A stretch of DNA of 55,641 bases from assembly GCA_003136355.1 (NCBI GenBank), contig PLED01000108.1:17365-73005 (forward strand). Direction: 5' to 3'. The stretch's first letter is position 1. The number at the start of each line of letters is the position of its first letter. The stretch is from Vulcanimicrobiota bacterium. Its GTDB lineage: Bacteria; Vulcanimicrobiota; Vulcanimicrobiia; Vulcanimicrobiales; Vulcanimicrobiaceae. Of this stretch, positions 1 to 8,022 are shown in pieces. The translations under genes and the position numbers were made by a program. The notes below the pieces were generated by a model. It had not been told where the DNA came from. It did no database searches and saw nothing but the letters and a program-made list of their open reading frames with translations.

Positions 1-56
1 CCGAGCAGGCCGCGGCCGCGAATTCCTGGCAAAACGCGGAACTGCCCCGGCCCTAA
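1..56 (+). CDS. 3' end of an upstream gene (partial)
   Basis: An open frame enters from the left edge and ends at TAA 54-56. The 17 visible codons give an Ala-rich tail ending ELPRP. It stops 3 bp before the GTG of the TPR gene, so the two are probably co-transcribed. Too little remains to name a family. Confidence 0.4.
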   Translation, partial: EQAAAANSWQNAELPRP

Positions 57-59
57 GAA

Positions 60-878
60 GTGCGACGCTCCTGGCTGGTGCCGGCGCTGATCATGTTCGC
101 GGCGTGCGGATCCTTTGCGCGCGCTCAGATGTATCCCCACGCAACCCCGGCTCCCCGCACAACCAGCGTCCCGGAGCTGCGCGCGCTTGCCACCGGCCGT
201 GAGGTCGTCGAACGCTTTCATTTAGGAATCGCCGCCGAGCAGCGCGCCGACTGGCCAGAAGCCGCTGCTGAATTCGAACGCATCATCGCGCTCGATCCCG
301 GCGAGCCGCAGAACTCGACCGCGCGCTACGATTTGGGGATCGCCTATGCGAATATGCGCAGGCTCGACGACGCCGCGCGTCAGTTGCAGTCGGCGATCGC
401 GCGCGATCCCGGTTTTTTGGCCGCCATGGCAAACTTGATCGCGGTCGACTTGAGCCGCGGCGACTTGCGCGACGCGCGCGCGGTGGCGGACCGCTTCGTA
501 GCGGCGGCTCCCGATTCGGCCCGCGCCCTTTACGATCGAGGTCTCGTCGCGCTGCGCTCGGGTGACATGGTGACGGCACGCAACGATTTCGGCCAATTTT
601 TGCAAGCAAATCCGAAGTACGCCTATGCGCACTACAACCTCGGATTGGCGCAAACCAAGACCAGCGACTACGCGTCGGCCGAGCGTGAATTTCAGCTCGC
701 GGTCGATCTCGCGCCCCAGTATTCACGGGCGCGTTTCGCGCTCGGAACGGTGCTGCTGCGTGAGGGCAAACGCGCTCAGGCGCGCGCGGCCTTCGCAACG
801 GTTGCCGGCGACTCTGCGACCGATCCGGCCCTGAGGAATCTGGCCGTCGCGATGCGCGACGCCATCAAATCCCGCTAG
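60..878 (+). CDS. Secreted TPR-repeat protein
   Basis: 272 aa. Residues 1-22 form a Sec signal peptide with an ARA-Q type cleavage site, so the protein is probably periplasmic. The rest is a run of about six tetratricopeptide repeats (from about residue 52 to 255), recognisable from recurring patterns such as ALDPGEPQNSTARYDLGIAY and ANPKYAYAHYNLGLAQ. TPR proteins are scaffolds for protein contacts and the partner cannot be read from sequence. The GTG start lies directly after the previous stop codon. It leads a same-strand cluster with SCO-like, cupredoxin and CxxCH proteins, which suggests a role in assembling or holding an envelope redox complex (inference). Confidence 0.75.
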   Translation: MRRSWLVPALIMFAACGSFARAQMYPHATPAPRTTSVPELRALATGREVVERFHLGIAAEQRADWPEAAAEFERIIALDPGEPQNSTARYDLGIAYANMRRLDDAARQLQSAIARDPGFLAAMANLIAVDLSRGDLRDARAVADRFVAAAPDSARALYDRGLVALRSGDMVTARNDFGQFLQANPKYAYAHYNLGLAQTKTSDYASAEREFQLAVDLAPQYSRARFALGTVLLREGKRAQARAAFATVAGDSATDPALRNLAVAMRDAIKSR

Positions 879-907
879 CTTTCAAACTTTCTTCATTCCT
901 GGGGCTT

Positions 908-1444
908 ATGCTGACCAGAATGGGTTTTAAGCATGTGCGCGCGGCATGCGTTCTGGTGCTCTCTCTGTTAGCACTTCCTGCCGCCGCATTCGAACGTCCG
1001 CCGCAACTGGTCGATCAGACCGGCCGCACATTTTCGTTGACCTCGCTGCGCGGAACGCCGCTGGTCGTAACGTTCGTGGCCGCGCATTGCACCGATGCGT
1101 GTCCGTTAGTGAACGCGCAGTTCTCACGCGCTGCGCGGTGTTTAGCCGCGGAGCATCGCAACGTCCGCCTGGTAACGATCACGCTCGATCCGGAAAACGA
1201 TCCGCCGCGCGTGATGCGCGCGCTGGCGCAGACGTTTGCGGCGGATCCGCGCAGCTGGATCGTAGCGGGCGGAAGCGTCGCGGACGTGCATCGCGTGATG
1301 CGCGAGTTCGGCGTCATGGCGCGCCGCGGGCGCAAAGGCTACGCGGATGCACACACGACCTTCGTCTATTTCGTCGACGCGCGCGGGGTGGTGCGTAAAA
1401 TGATTCTTGCTTCAACGAATCTGGGAGCGCAGCTCGCGCAATGA
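908..1444 (+). CDS. SCO1/SenC-family copper chaperone-like protein
   Basis: 178 aa thioredoxin-fold protein anchored or exported by an N-terminal hydrophobic segment (residues about 11-27). The SCO copper/redox motif CxxxC is at C61 and C65 (HCTDACP), and the conserved distal His is H149 (ADAHTTFVYF), so all three copper ligands of the family are present. Family members deliver copper to, or reduce thiols of, copper proteins such as the CuA site of cytochrome oxidase. No oxidase genes are visible here. The stop overlaps the next start (ATGA at 1441-1444), so it is translationally coupled to a copper-binding lipoprotein. A second in-frame ATG at 920 is possible. Confidence 0.85.
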   Translation: MLTRMGFKHVRAACVLVLSLLALPAAAFERPPQLVDQTGRTFSLTSLRGTPLVVTFVAAHCTDACPLVNAQFSRAARCLAAEHRNVRLVTITLDPENDPPRVMRALAQTFAADPRSWIVAGGSVADVHRVMREFGVMARRGRKGYADAHTTFVYFVDARGVVRKMILASTNLGAQLAQ

Positions 1445-1899
1445 GGACCAAACTATGCATCGCTTTTCTCTTACTCACGGCTTGCACCAACGGCGGAACC
1501 ATGACGCCGGCGGGCGGCGGCGGCGGCGCGCAAATACAAACGATCGACGTGAACCTCACGCTCAATCCGAGCTCGCAAACTCCGGCGGGGAACGCGGGCG
1601 GTTATTCGCCGGCAGTGACCAACGTCGCCGTCGGGACGTTCGTGCGGTTCGTCAACTCCGACGGTTTCGCGCACACCGCAACCGCAATTCCGGGAGCGAC
1701 GACCTTTCCGGCGGGATCGCCTTATTCGTCATCCGCGCAAACGCAAAGCGGGACCGCGATATCGCAAAGCTGGAGCAGCGGAACGCTGCCGGCCGGCGCG
1801 TCTTCGCAGACGCTGCTCGTCGATAAGGCCGGCACATATTTATTCGGCTGTTTCTATCACTACGGCGGCCCGATGAGAGCGGAGATCGTTGCGCACTAG
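1441..1899 (+). CDS. Type 1 copper (cupredoxin) lipoprotein
   Basis: 152 aa. A lipobox LLTAC puts the lipidated cysteine at C15, followed by a Gly/Thr-rich tether and a plastocyanin/azurin-like domain (about 35-152). The four type 1 copper ligands are visible: H78 (FAHTAT) and, near the C-terminus, C137, H140 and M145 in the pattern C-x2-H-x4-M. It should be a membrane-tethered single-electron carrier. Its position between the SCO-like chaperone (4-nt overlap) and a CxxCH protein fits a short envelope electron-transfer chain. The copper fold is well supported; the redox partners are inferred. Confidence 0.85.
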   Translation: MRTKLCIAFLLLTACTNGGTMTPAGGGGGAQIQTIDVNLTLNPSSQTPAGNAGGYSPAVTNVAVGTFVRFVNSDGFAHTATAIPGATTFPAGSPYSSSAQTQSGTAISQSWSSGTLPAGASSQTLLVDKAGTYLFGCFYHYGGPMRAEIVAH

Positions 1900-1900
1900 C

Positions 1901-3019
1901 GTGCGTATCGCCGCGGCGTTCGCGCTTGTGGCCGCTTTGACGCTGGCGCTGCGCGTCCCCGCGCGCGCTATTCCGTTGTTCGCGCAGCGGTATCAGCTGC
2001 AGTGCTCCGCTTGCCACAGCGTGCTGCCCGAGCTGAACTCGTTCGGCAACTCTTTTCGCGCGCGCGGCTACCAGCTGCCGATTCCAAAGCACGGCACGAC
2101 GGGCGTCGCGATGCGTTACCAGCTCGAGTGGGAAGCCGATCCGGCGGCGGGCACGCGCCGATTCTCGCCCGGCGGTGTCTTGCTTTCGAACGCGGACATC
2201 GGCGCGGTGAGCGCATTCATTCATTATAATTTGGGCGCGGGCGGAGGCCCGGCGGGATTGTTTCTGGGGTATCTCGCCACCTACAACGCGCATACGCAAT
2301 CGCTGTATCGTTTAGGCTTATTCGAGCTGCCGCTCGCGCAATCGCCCGGACAGCGGCTCGACGATCTCGCGTCCTACGGCTATTACGGCGCGCATGTCGG
2401 CCTGAACGATCTATCGCTGTCGTCGCCACGCTGGGGCTTGCAAGCCGAACGTGCCATAGGATCGGTCACTGCCGATTTTACGGTCGACTTCGGCGAGTTC
2501 AAAGGCTCCGCGTACGGCGGCAAACCTGTTCCGACCGGCGAGACGACCGCCGCGAACTCACCTGAGTTTGGTATGTTCTTGCGTGCGCCGCTAACATCCA
2601 ATCTCCAGGTGGGCGGTGACTTCATCACCGGTTCGCGGCGAATCGTCCCAGCCGGTCGGAACACCTTTTCCGATGCCTATCAGCGCGAAGGCGTCCTTGC
2701 GAAAATCACCGTGCGCAACGTCGAGCTGCAAGCCGAACAATGGTGGGGCAGCGATCAGAACGCCGACGGGTTCGGCACGCGGACCGGAAGTACGGGCGGC
2801 TATGCCCGTTTAAAATATTACATCACGCCGCACGCGTATCTGGGCGTGCGATACGACGCGCAAGCCGTGCCGTTCATCTCGCGCGACGTGGTCTACTACG
2901 CGGCATTTCATATTTTGCCGCACGCGCGGCTGCTGATCCAGCAGGTTCAGCCGGTCGGTGCGTCAGGCCATCTGGGCGCGGCGCTGACAGTGGGATTTCC
3001 CTGGCCGCCGAACCTCTGA
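1901..3019 (+). CDS. CxxCH heme protein with outer-membrane-barrel-like body
   Basis: 372 aa from the GTG at 1901, directly after the cupredoxin stop. That start gives a clean signal peptide (residues 1-23, ARA-I); a TTG at 1889 would only add four residues. Just after the cleavage site is one c-type heme motif (C35, C38, H39: QCSACH) followed by the LNSFGNSFRARGYQ pattern. The remaining 300 residues are rich in alternating Gly/Tyr/aromatic strands and end in a hydrophobic aromatic C-terminus (TVGFPWPPNL), as in outer-membrane beta-barrels. Family membership is known to me only as 'monoheme protein with porin-like domain'. It may move electrons at or across the outer membrane (inference). Confidence 0.65.
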   Translation: MRIAAAFALVAALTLALRVPARAIPLFAQRYQLQCSACHSVLPELNSFGNSFRARGYQLPIPKHGTTGVAMRYQLEWEADPAAGTRRFSPGGVLLSNADIGAVSAFIHYNLGAGGGPAGLFLGYLATYNAHTQSLYRLGLFELPLAQSPGQRLDDLASYGYYGAHVGLNDLSLSSPRWGLQAERAIGSVTADFTVDFGEFKGSAYGGKPVPTGETTAANSPEFGMFLRAPLTSNLQVGGDFITGSRRIVPAGRNTFSDAYQREGVLAKITVRNVELQAEQWWGSDQNADGFGTRTGSTGGYARLKYYITPHAYLGVRYDAQAVPFISRDVVYYAAFHILPHARLLIQQVQPVGASGHLGAALTVGFPWPPNL

Positions 3020-3023
3020 GGTC

Positions 3024-3692
3024 ATGAGAGTCTTGGTGGTCGAGGACAACGCCCCGATCGCCGCTGCCGTCCGCACGATGCTCGAACGCCGCAAATATGC
3101 GGTCGACTTGGCGGCGGACGGGGAAGCGGGCTTGGAATATCTGCTGCGCCAGCGTTACGACGCGGCGATTCTCGACGTCGTGCTTCCCAAGCGCGACGGT
3201 TTCGCGGTCGCCAAGGCCGCCCGCGGGGAAGGCGTACAAACTCCCATCCTGATGCTGACCGCGCTCGACGCGGTCGAAGATCGCGTGCGCGGATTGGACT
3301 GCGGCGCCGACGATTATCTGGTGAAGCCGTTCGTCGAAGAAGAACTCTTCGCGCGCTTGCGCGCGATCACGCGACGAGCCGATCGCCCCGTGCACGACAC
3401 GCTGCGCGCCGGATCGCTCGAAATCGACGCATCGGCGCGCGAGGTGAGCGTCGCGGGAAAGCGGCTGCCGCTGGGCGCGACCGAATTCCGGATGCTCGAA
3501 TTCTTCGCGCGCAATGCCGGCATCGCGTTCTCGCGCGAGCGGCTGCTCGAACATCTCTGGGACTACGACTTTGAGGGATCGACCAATATCGTCGACGTCT
3601 ACGTCAGCCAGCTGCGCCGCAAACTCAAACGCGCAGGCGCCGGCGACGTGATTCATACGGTATGGGGCGTCGGATATAAGTTGGAAGCGTGA
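3024..3692 (+). CDS. OmpR/PhoB-family response regulator
   Basis: 222 aa. The receiver domain (1-115) has the acidic pair E7/D8, phospho-acceptor D51 (ILDVVLP), T78 and K100 (LVKPF). A winged-helix DNA-binding domain follows (about 125-222), with the usual YVSQLRRKL recognition region. It lies 4 bp after the heme-barrel gene and overlaps the kinase start by 4 nt (GTGA), so the pair is probably co-transcribed with the upstream redox cluster and may control it in response to an envelope redox or metal signal (inference from position). No operator could be identified. Confidence 0.9.
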   Translation: MRVLVVEDNAPIAAAVRTMLERRKYAVDLAADGEAGLEYLLRQRYDAAILDVVLPKRDGFAVAKAARGEGVQTPILMLTALDAVEDRVRGLDCGADDYLVKPFVEEELFARLRAITRRADRPVHDTLRAGSLEIDASAREVSVAGKRLPLGATEFRMLEFFARNAGIAFSRERLLEHLWDYDFEGSTNIVDVYVSQLRRKLKRAGAGDVIHTVWGVGYKLEA

Positions 3693-4603
3693 TCGCGCGT
3701 CTGGCGCTCCGGTATCTGCTGGTGTTCGCAGTCGTGCTCGCGCTGCTCAGCGCGGGAGCTTACGCATTTATGTCGGGCGAATACCAGTCGCTCATGCAAC
3801 CGCTGATCGGAACGCCCGAAGGCGCGCAAGGCTATCGCACGGCGATGGCACGCGTGCTCGAGACGATTCTGAGCTTCGATATCCCGCTGCTCGCGATCGT
3901 CGGCGGGGCGTCGTGGCTGTTGGCGCGCGCGTCGCTGCAGCCGCTGATCGCCGGCCGTCAGCGCGAGCGCGAATTCGCCGCCGACGCGGCGCACCGGTTG
4001 CGTTCACCGTTGGCCACGATCGCGGCGGTTTCACAAGCCGCCAAGCCGGGTGCGCCCGCGGAGCTCGCGCAAGATTTCGACACCATCACGCAAGCCGCGC
4101 TCGACGCATCCCAAACCGTCGGCGAGCTGCTGACGCTTTCCCGGCCGGCCGATTCGCATCTGCTGCAACTCGAGCCGGTCGATGTCTCCCTGCTCGCGAA
4201 AAATGTTTCGAAAGAATTTGAAGCGCGCGCCGCCGAGCGGGGACTGGCGATCGACAACCGCGCGCAGACGGCGATCGTCAATGGCGACGAACTGCGGCTG
4301 CGCGAACTGCTGCGCAACCTGCTCGAAAACGCGCTGCGTCATGCGCGCGCAACAATCGTGGTCGATTCACACGCCAACGGACGCACGGTCGACGTGATCG
4401 TCTTCAACGACGGCGATGCGGTTGAAAACGCGTATCGCGAGCAGATTTTCGAGCGCGCATTTAGCGGGGATTCGCGCGGCAGCGGATTGGGTTTGGCAAT
4501 GGTGCGATGGATCGCGCGCGCGCACCAAGGCGACGCATTCGTGCGCGACGGCAAAGCGGGCGGCGCCGAATTCGTCGTGCGCCTGCCGCGTTTCGCAGAC
4601 TAA
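3689..4603 (+). CDS. Membrane sensor histidine kinase
   Basis: 304 aa, GTG start overlapping the regulator stop. Two transmembrane helices (about 8-28 and 60-80) enclose a very short periplasmic loop of about 30 residues, too small for a PAS or Cache domain. The phospho-acceptor is H102 in the H-box AAHRLRSPL. A dimerisation helix pair and a HATPase_c domain follow, with N-box ELLRNLLENALRHA and G-box GSGLGLAMVRWIA. It is the partner of the preceding regulator. Length and the short sensor loop resemble QseC/PmrB-like metal or membrane-stress kinases; the ligand is unknown. Confidence 0.88.
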   Translation: MIARLALRYLLVFAVVLALLSAGAYAFMSGEYQSLMQPLIGTPEGAQGYRTAMARVLETILSFDIPLLAIVGGASWLLARASLQPLIAGRQREREFAADAAHRLRSPLATIAAVSQAAKPGAPAELAQDFDTITQAALDASQTVGELLTLSRPADSHLLQLEPVDVSLLAKNVSKEFEARAAERGLAIDNRAQTAIVNGDELRLRELLRNLLENALRHARATIVVDSHANGRTVDVIVFNDGDAVENAYREQIFERAFSGDSRGSGLGLAMVRWIARAHQGDAFVRDGKAGGAEFVVRLPRFAD

Positions 4604-4645
4604 GGACGAGGAGACTCCGGCAAAGGCGGGTATTTACGGCCTGGT

Positions 4646-5503
4646 ATGTCCACGCTGTCGCCGCAACGTCTGCTCGAACTCAAACTCCACGCCACCGACG
4701 TGCGCGAGGGAATCATCCGCTCGCTATTGGCCGCGGGGTCAGGACATTCGGCCGGACCGCTGGATATGGCCGACGTTTTTACCGTACTCTACGAACACGT
4801 GCTCAACCACCGGCCGAAAGAGCCGCTGTGGGACGACCGCGACCGGCTGCTGCTTTCATGCGGACATATCGCGCCGGTTCGCTACAGCGCCATGGCCTAT
4901 GGCGGATATTTTCCGGTGGAAGAACTTTTGACGCTGCGCAAGTTCGGAACGCGCCTGCAAGGGCACCCCGAGCGTGTGCGGCTGCCGGCGGTGGAGACAA
5001 CGTCGGGTCCGCTGGGCGAAGGCTTGGCGCAGGGCACGGGCATGGCGCTCTCCGCGAAGATGGACGGCAAAAGCTGGCGCGTCTACGTGGTGACGTCGGA
5101 TGCCGAGCATCAGTGCGGACTGCATTGGGAAGCGGCCATGACCGCGCCTAAATTTAAACTCGACAACCTGATCGCGATCGTCGATCGCAACTTCATTCAA
5201 ATCGACGGAAGTACCGAAGACATCATGCCGCTCGAGCCGTTCGCCGACAAGTACCGCGCCTTCAACTGGGAAGTCTTCGAGTGCGACGGCAACGACATCG
5301 CGCAGTTTACGGAAACGATCGAAAAAGCCAAAGCGGTTAAGGGAAAGCCGAGCGTGATCATCGCCAACACGGTTCCCGGCAAAGGCGTAAGTTATATGGA
5401 AGGCGATTACGCGTGGCACGGTAAGCCGCCCAACAAAGAACAGGCCGAGGTCGCGCTGCGCGAATTGCAAGCCGAGCGCGAACGGTTGACCGCCAATGGC
5501 TAA
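4646..5503 (+). CDS. Transketolase, N-terminal (TPP-binding) subunit
   Basis: 285 aa, the pyrophosphate-binding half of a split transketolase, which moves two-carbon units between sugar phosphates in the non-oxidative pentose phosphate pathway. The family landmarks SGHSAGPLDMADV (near residue 34) and KLDNLIAIVDRN are present. The Mg/TPP motif, normally GDGxxxEG, reads SDAEHQCG: the Asp is kept but both Gly and the later Glu are changed. The nearest common variant is TSDGEHQEG of split enzymes. The gene overlaps its partner by 8 nt. It follows the kinase by 42 bp and could be in the same transcript. Confidence 0.88.
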   Translation: MSTLSPQRLLELKLHATDVREGIIRSLLAAGSGHSAGPLDMADVFTVLYEHVLNHRPKEPLWDDRDRLLLSCGHIAPVRYSAMAYGGYFPVEELLTLRKFGTRLQGHPERVRLPAVETTSGPLGEGLAQGTGMALSAKMDGKSWRVYVVTSDAEHQCGLHWEAAMTAPKFKLDNLIAIVDRNFIQIDGSTEDIMPLEPFADKYRAFNWEVFECDGNDIAQFTETIEKAKAVKGKPSVIIANTVPGKGVSYMEGDYAWHGKPPNKEQAEVALRELQAERERLTANG

Positions 5504-6509
5504 CGCGCTCGACGGCGTAGCCGCGATGCGGCTGGCCGAACTCCAAGATGCCGCCGGCGTCAAGCAAGTTCCGACGCGCAACGGATTCGGCGAAGGCGTC
5601 ATCGAGGCGGGCAAAGGCAACCGAAACGTGCTCGCGATTTGCGCGGATCTTTCAGAGTCCACGCGTATGCTCGGGTTCAAAGAAGCGCTCCCGGATCAGT
5701 ACATCGAGATCGGCGTTTCGGAACAAATGCTCGTCGCGATGGCCGCCGGTATGGCCAGCACGGGAAAGGTTCCGTTTATCGCGAGCTACGCGATGTTCAA
5801 TCCCGGCCGCTCGTGGGAGCAAGTCCGCACCACCATGGCGCTCAACGAAACCAACGTCAAAATCGCGGGCGCGCATGCCGGCGTTTCGGTCGGACCCGAT
5901 GGCGCAACCCACCAAGCGATAGAAGATATCGCGATCATGCGCTGCATTCCGCACATGACCGTCGTCGTTCCGTGCGATTCCATTCAAACGAAGCGGGCGA
6001 CGCTGGCCGTCGCGGCGATGAACGGCCCGGTCTACTTGCGTTTCGGCCGCGAGAAAACGCCGGTCGTCACCACCGAAGAAACGCCGTTCGAACTTGGAAA
6101 GGCGCAGATTTTTCGCGAAGGTAAAGACGTAGCGATCGTCGTCTGCGGTATCCTCGTCTACAACGCGCTCATCGCCGCGCGGAAGCTCGCGCGCGACGGC
6201 ATCGAGTGCATGGTCGTCAACAATCATACCGTCAAGCCGATGGACGAAAAAACGATCGTCGAAGCCGCCGAACGCTGCGGCGCTGTCGTCACGGTTGAAG
6301 AACACCAAATCTCAGGGGGCATGGGATCGCGCGTTGCGGAGATCCTGGCCCAGCGCCGACCCACGCCGATCGAATTCGTCGGCGTGGCCGATCAGTTCGG
6401 TCAGTCCGGCGATCCCGCCGAGTTGATCGAACACTACGGCATGGGATCGAGCGCGATCGAAGCGGCGGTCCGCCGCGCTATCGCGCGCAAAGAGCTTAGA
6501 CCGTCGTAA
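5496..6509 (+). CDS. Transketolase, C-terminal (pyrimidine-binding) subunit
   Basis: 337 aa, the PYR-binding plus C-terminal half of the split transketolase. The catalytic Glu that activates TPP is in EIGVSEQ, followed by the AAGMASTGKVPF helix. The C-terminal domain has the TVEEHQISGGMGS motif of DXS/transketolase family members. Together with the upstream subunit it makes a full enzyme of about 620 residues. Its last 14 nt overlap the 3' end of the convergent membrane-protein gene, so no separate terminator lies between them. Confidence 0.9.
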   Translation: MANALDGVAAMRLAELQDAAGVKQVPTRNGFGEGVIEAGKGNRNVLAICADLSESTRMLGFKEALPDQYIEIGVSEQMLVAMAAGMASTGKVPFIASYAMFNPGRSWEQVRTTMALNETNVKIAGAHAGVSVGPDGATHQAIEDIAIMRCIPHMTVVVPCDSIQTKRATLAVAAMNGPVYLRFGREKTPVVTTEETPFELGKAQIFREGKDVAIVVCGILVYNALIAARKLARDGIECMVVNNHTVKPMDEKTIVEAAERCGAVVTVEEHQISGGMGSRVAEILAQRRPTPIEFVGVADQFGQSGDPAELIEHYGMGSSAIEAAVRRAIARKELRPS

Positions 6510-6843
6510 TTGCGGACGTCGTAACGGGGGCAACCTGGTCGAGCGTCAACTCGAAACCGCCGGTCCACCGCGCGGCCAGATTATAAAGCGCCGCGTAGAG
6601 TAAGCCGGCGATGAAACCGATGATGCCGTACATAATCGGAAAAAAGATGATCGCGAAAAACCCGATGCCGGTCATTGCGGCCATGCCCGGGGTCGTTATG
6701 CCGCTGTGCTTGATTCCCAGCATCATAATCGGACTGATCACCAGCCACCACGCCAATCCGATGATTATGCCGATCATGGCATAGAGTACCGCAGCGACCA
6801 GCGCGAATTGTACGACGGAAATGTGGCGCAAACGAGTAACCAT
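6496..6843 (-). CDS. Small membrane protein, unknown function
   Basis: 115 aa with two hydrophobic regions: residues about 8-38 (one or two helices) and 52-85. It ends in a soluble tail containing ARWTGGFEL. I chose the ATG at 6843 because GGGAGA (complement of 6851-6856) lies 7 nt upstream; an ATG five codons earlier at 6858 has no spaced ribosome site. It resembles short DUF3566-like membrane proteins with a terminal YNL..RWTGG motif, but I cannot assign a function. It converges on, and overlaps, the transketolase gene. Confidence 0.6.
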   Translation of the reverse strand: MVTRLRHISVVQFALVAAVLYAMIGIIIGLAWWLVISPIMMLGIKHSGITTPGMAAMTGIGFFAIIFFPIMYGIIGFIAGLLYAALYNLAARWTGGFELTLDQVAPVTTSAITTV

Positions 6844-6954
6844 GCGAAATTCTCCCATCCTTTTAAGAAGGCGAAGCGAATAAGGAGGGCTTACCGAGCA
6901 TCGTCCCGAGGACCTTCGCAGGTATCGTTCACCGGCCCACCGGAAAAGCGACTT

Positions 6955-8022
6955 ATGCTTAAGAAAAGTCGTCTTTCCGCATTAGCGTGCATCGCGTCGC
7001 TCGCACTTTCGGCATGTTCGGGAACCACGACGACGCCGCCGGGTCCGCCACAGACCACGCTTTCGATCCCGACTCAGCGGAATGCCGCGCAGGCCGCGCT
7101 GGCTGCCGAGTTCGGTGTCGGGCTCCTCACGCTCATTTTCGGCCAGGGCACGACGCAAGCGTTCGGCGGAAGCAATACGCCGCCGGTCTGCAATAATGGC
7201 GTTCGAGTTTCTATTGTTTCAGGCGCGACGACGATCACCACAACGGTCGATGTCTTCTACGATCCCGTTTGCACGACGATCTTGGCGCACGTCATTCTGA
7301 CCCAGACGCAAAACTCTCCAACGGCCTCAACCCTTTCGGGAACGGCCACCTTCACCACGCAAACCGGCGCCATCATCGCTTACAACGCGTTGAGCGGAAC
7401 GGTCACCAAGAGTGCGGGTACGACGTCCTTTAGTGTAACGGGAACCGCGGCGCCGAGTCCGTCCGCACCGGCCGTCGCATCGTTCGGACTCAGCTGCAGC
7501 TCGACCGGAAGCTCCAATACATGTGGTTTCGGCGGCATCCAGAACGTCTCGATACCGGCGTGCTCTCCGCCGGGCCCGAGCTGCGGCACATTACAAGCGA
7601 TCCAAATTGGCAACACATTTACGTTTAACGGAACTCAAACCGGTAACGTGAATACAGGCGGCGCGGCGCTCAAAGCTTACGTATCCGCGCCGAGTGCGAT
7701 GACGCTTTCGCCGTCAGGCGCAACGAGCTGGACGATCACGGGCGGTGGAACCCCCGTAATCAACGATGCCGGAAACTTTTCGGTGACGACGGGGGCGTTT
7801 AACCTTGCAACGGCGATTGGCATAAGCCTCAGCGATGCGACCGCGGACGCGAGCGCAACGGCCAATATGTCCGGCGGTCCGTTCGGGCATACCTCAGGCG
7901 GCGTTACGCAAGTCAGTAACGGCGTGGCGGCGAGTTTCTTGGGCCTCGACGGAATCGGAAATGGAACGGTCCTGTTTTCGGACGGCCACATTGAATCCGT
8001 CGCCGGGTTTATCGTTCAGTAA
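6955..8022 (+). CDS. Ser/Thr/Gly-rich lipoprotein, unknown function
   Basis: 355 aa from ATG 6955. The lipobox LALSAC marks a lipoprotein, followed by a Thr/Pro tether (GTTTTPPGPPQT). An Ala-rich stretch (RNAAQAALAAEFGVGLL) precedes a long body of short beta-type repeats rich in Ser, Thr, Gly and Asn, with several Cys pairs (PVCNNG, CSPPGPSC) that may form disulfides. The composition suggests a surface-exposed beta-rich protein. The frame stays open upstream, but that part has no signal and overlaps the divergent gene's leader. The last 7 nt overlap the convergent carotenoid oxygenase gene. Confidence 0.6.
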   Translation: MLKKSRLSALACIASLALSACSGTTTTPPGPPQTTLSIPTQRNAAQAALAAEFGVGLLTLIFGQGTTQAFGGSNTPPVCNNGVRVSIVSGATTITTTVDVFYDPVCTTILAHVILTQTQNSPTASTLSGTATFTTQTGAIIAYNALSGTVTKSAGTTSFSVTGTAAPSPSAPAVASFGLSCSSTGSSNTCGFGGIQNVSIPACSPPGPSCGTLQAIQIGNTFTFNGTQTGNVNTGGAALKAYVSAPSAMTLSPSGATSWTITGGGTPVINDAGNFSVTTGAFNLATAIGISLSDATADASATANMSGGPFGHTSGGVTQVSNGVAASFLGLDGIGNGTVLFSDGHIESVAGFIVQ

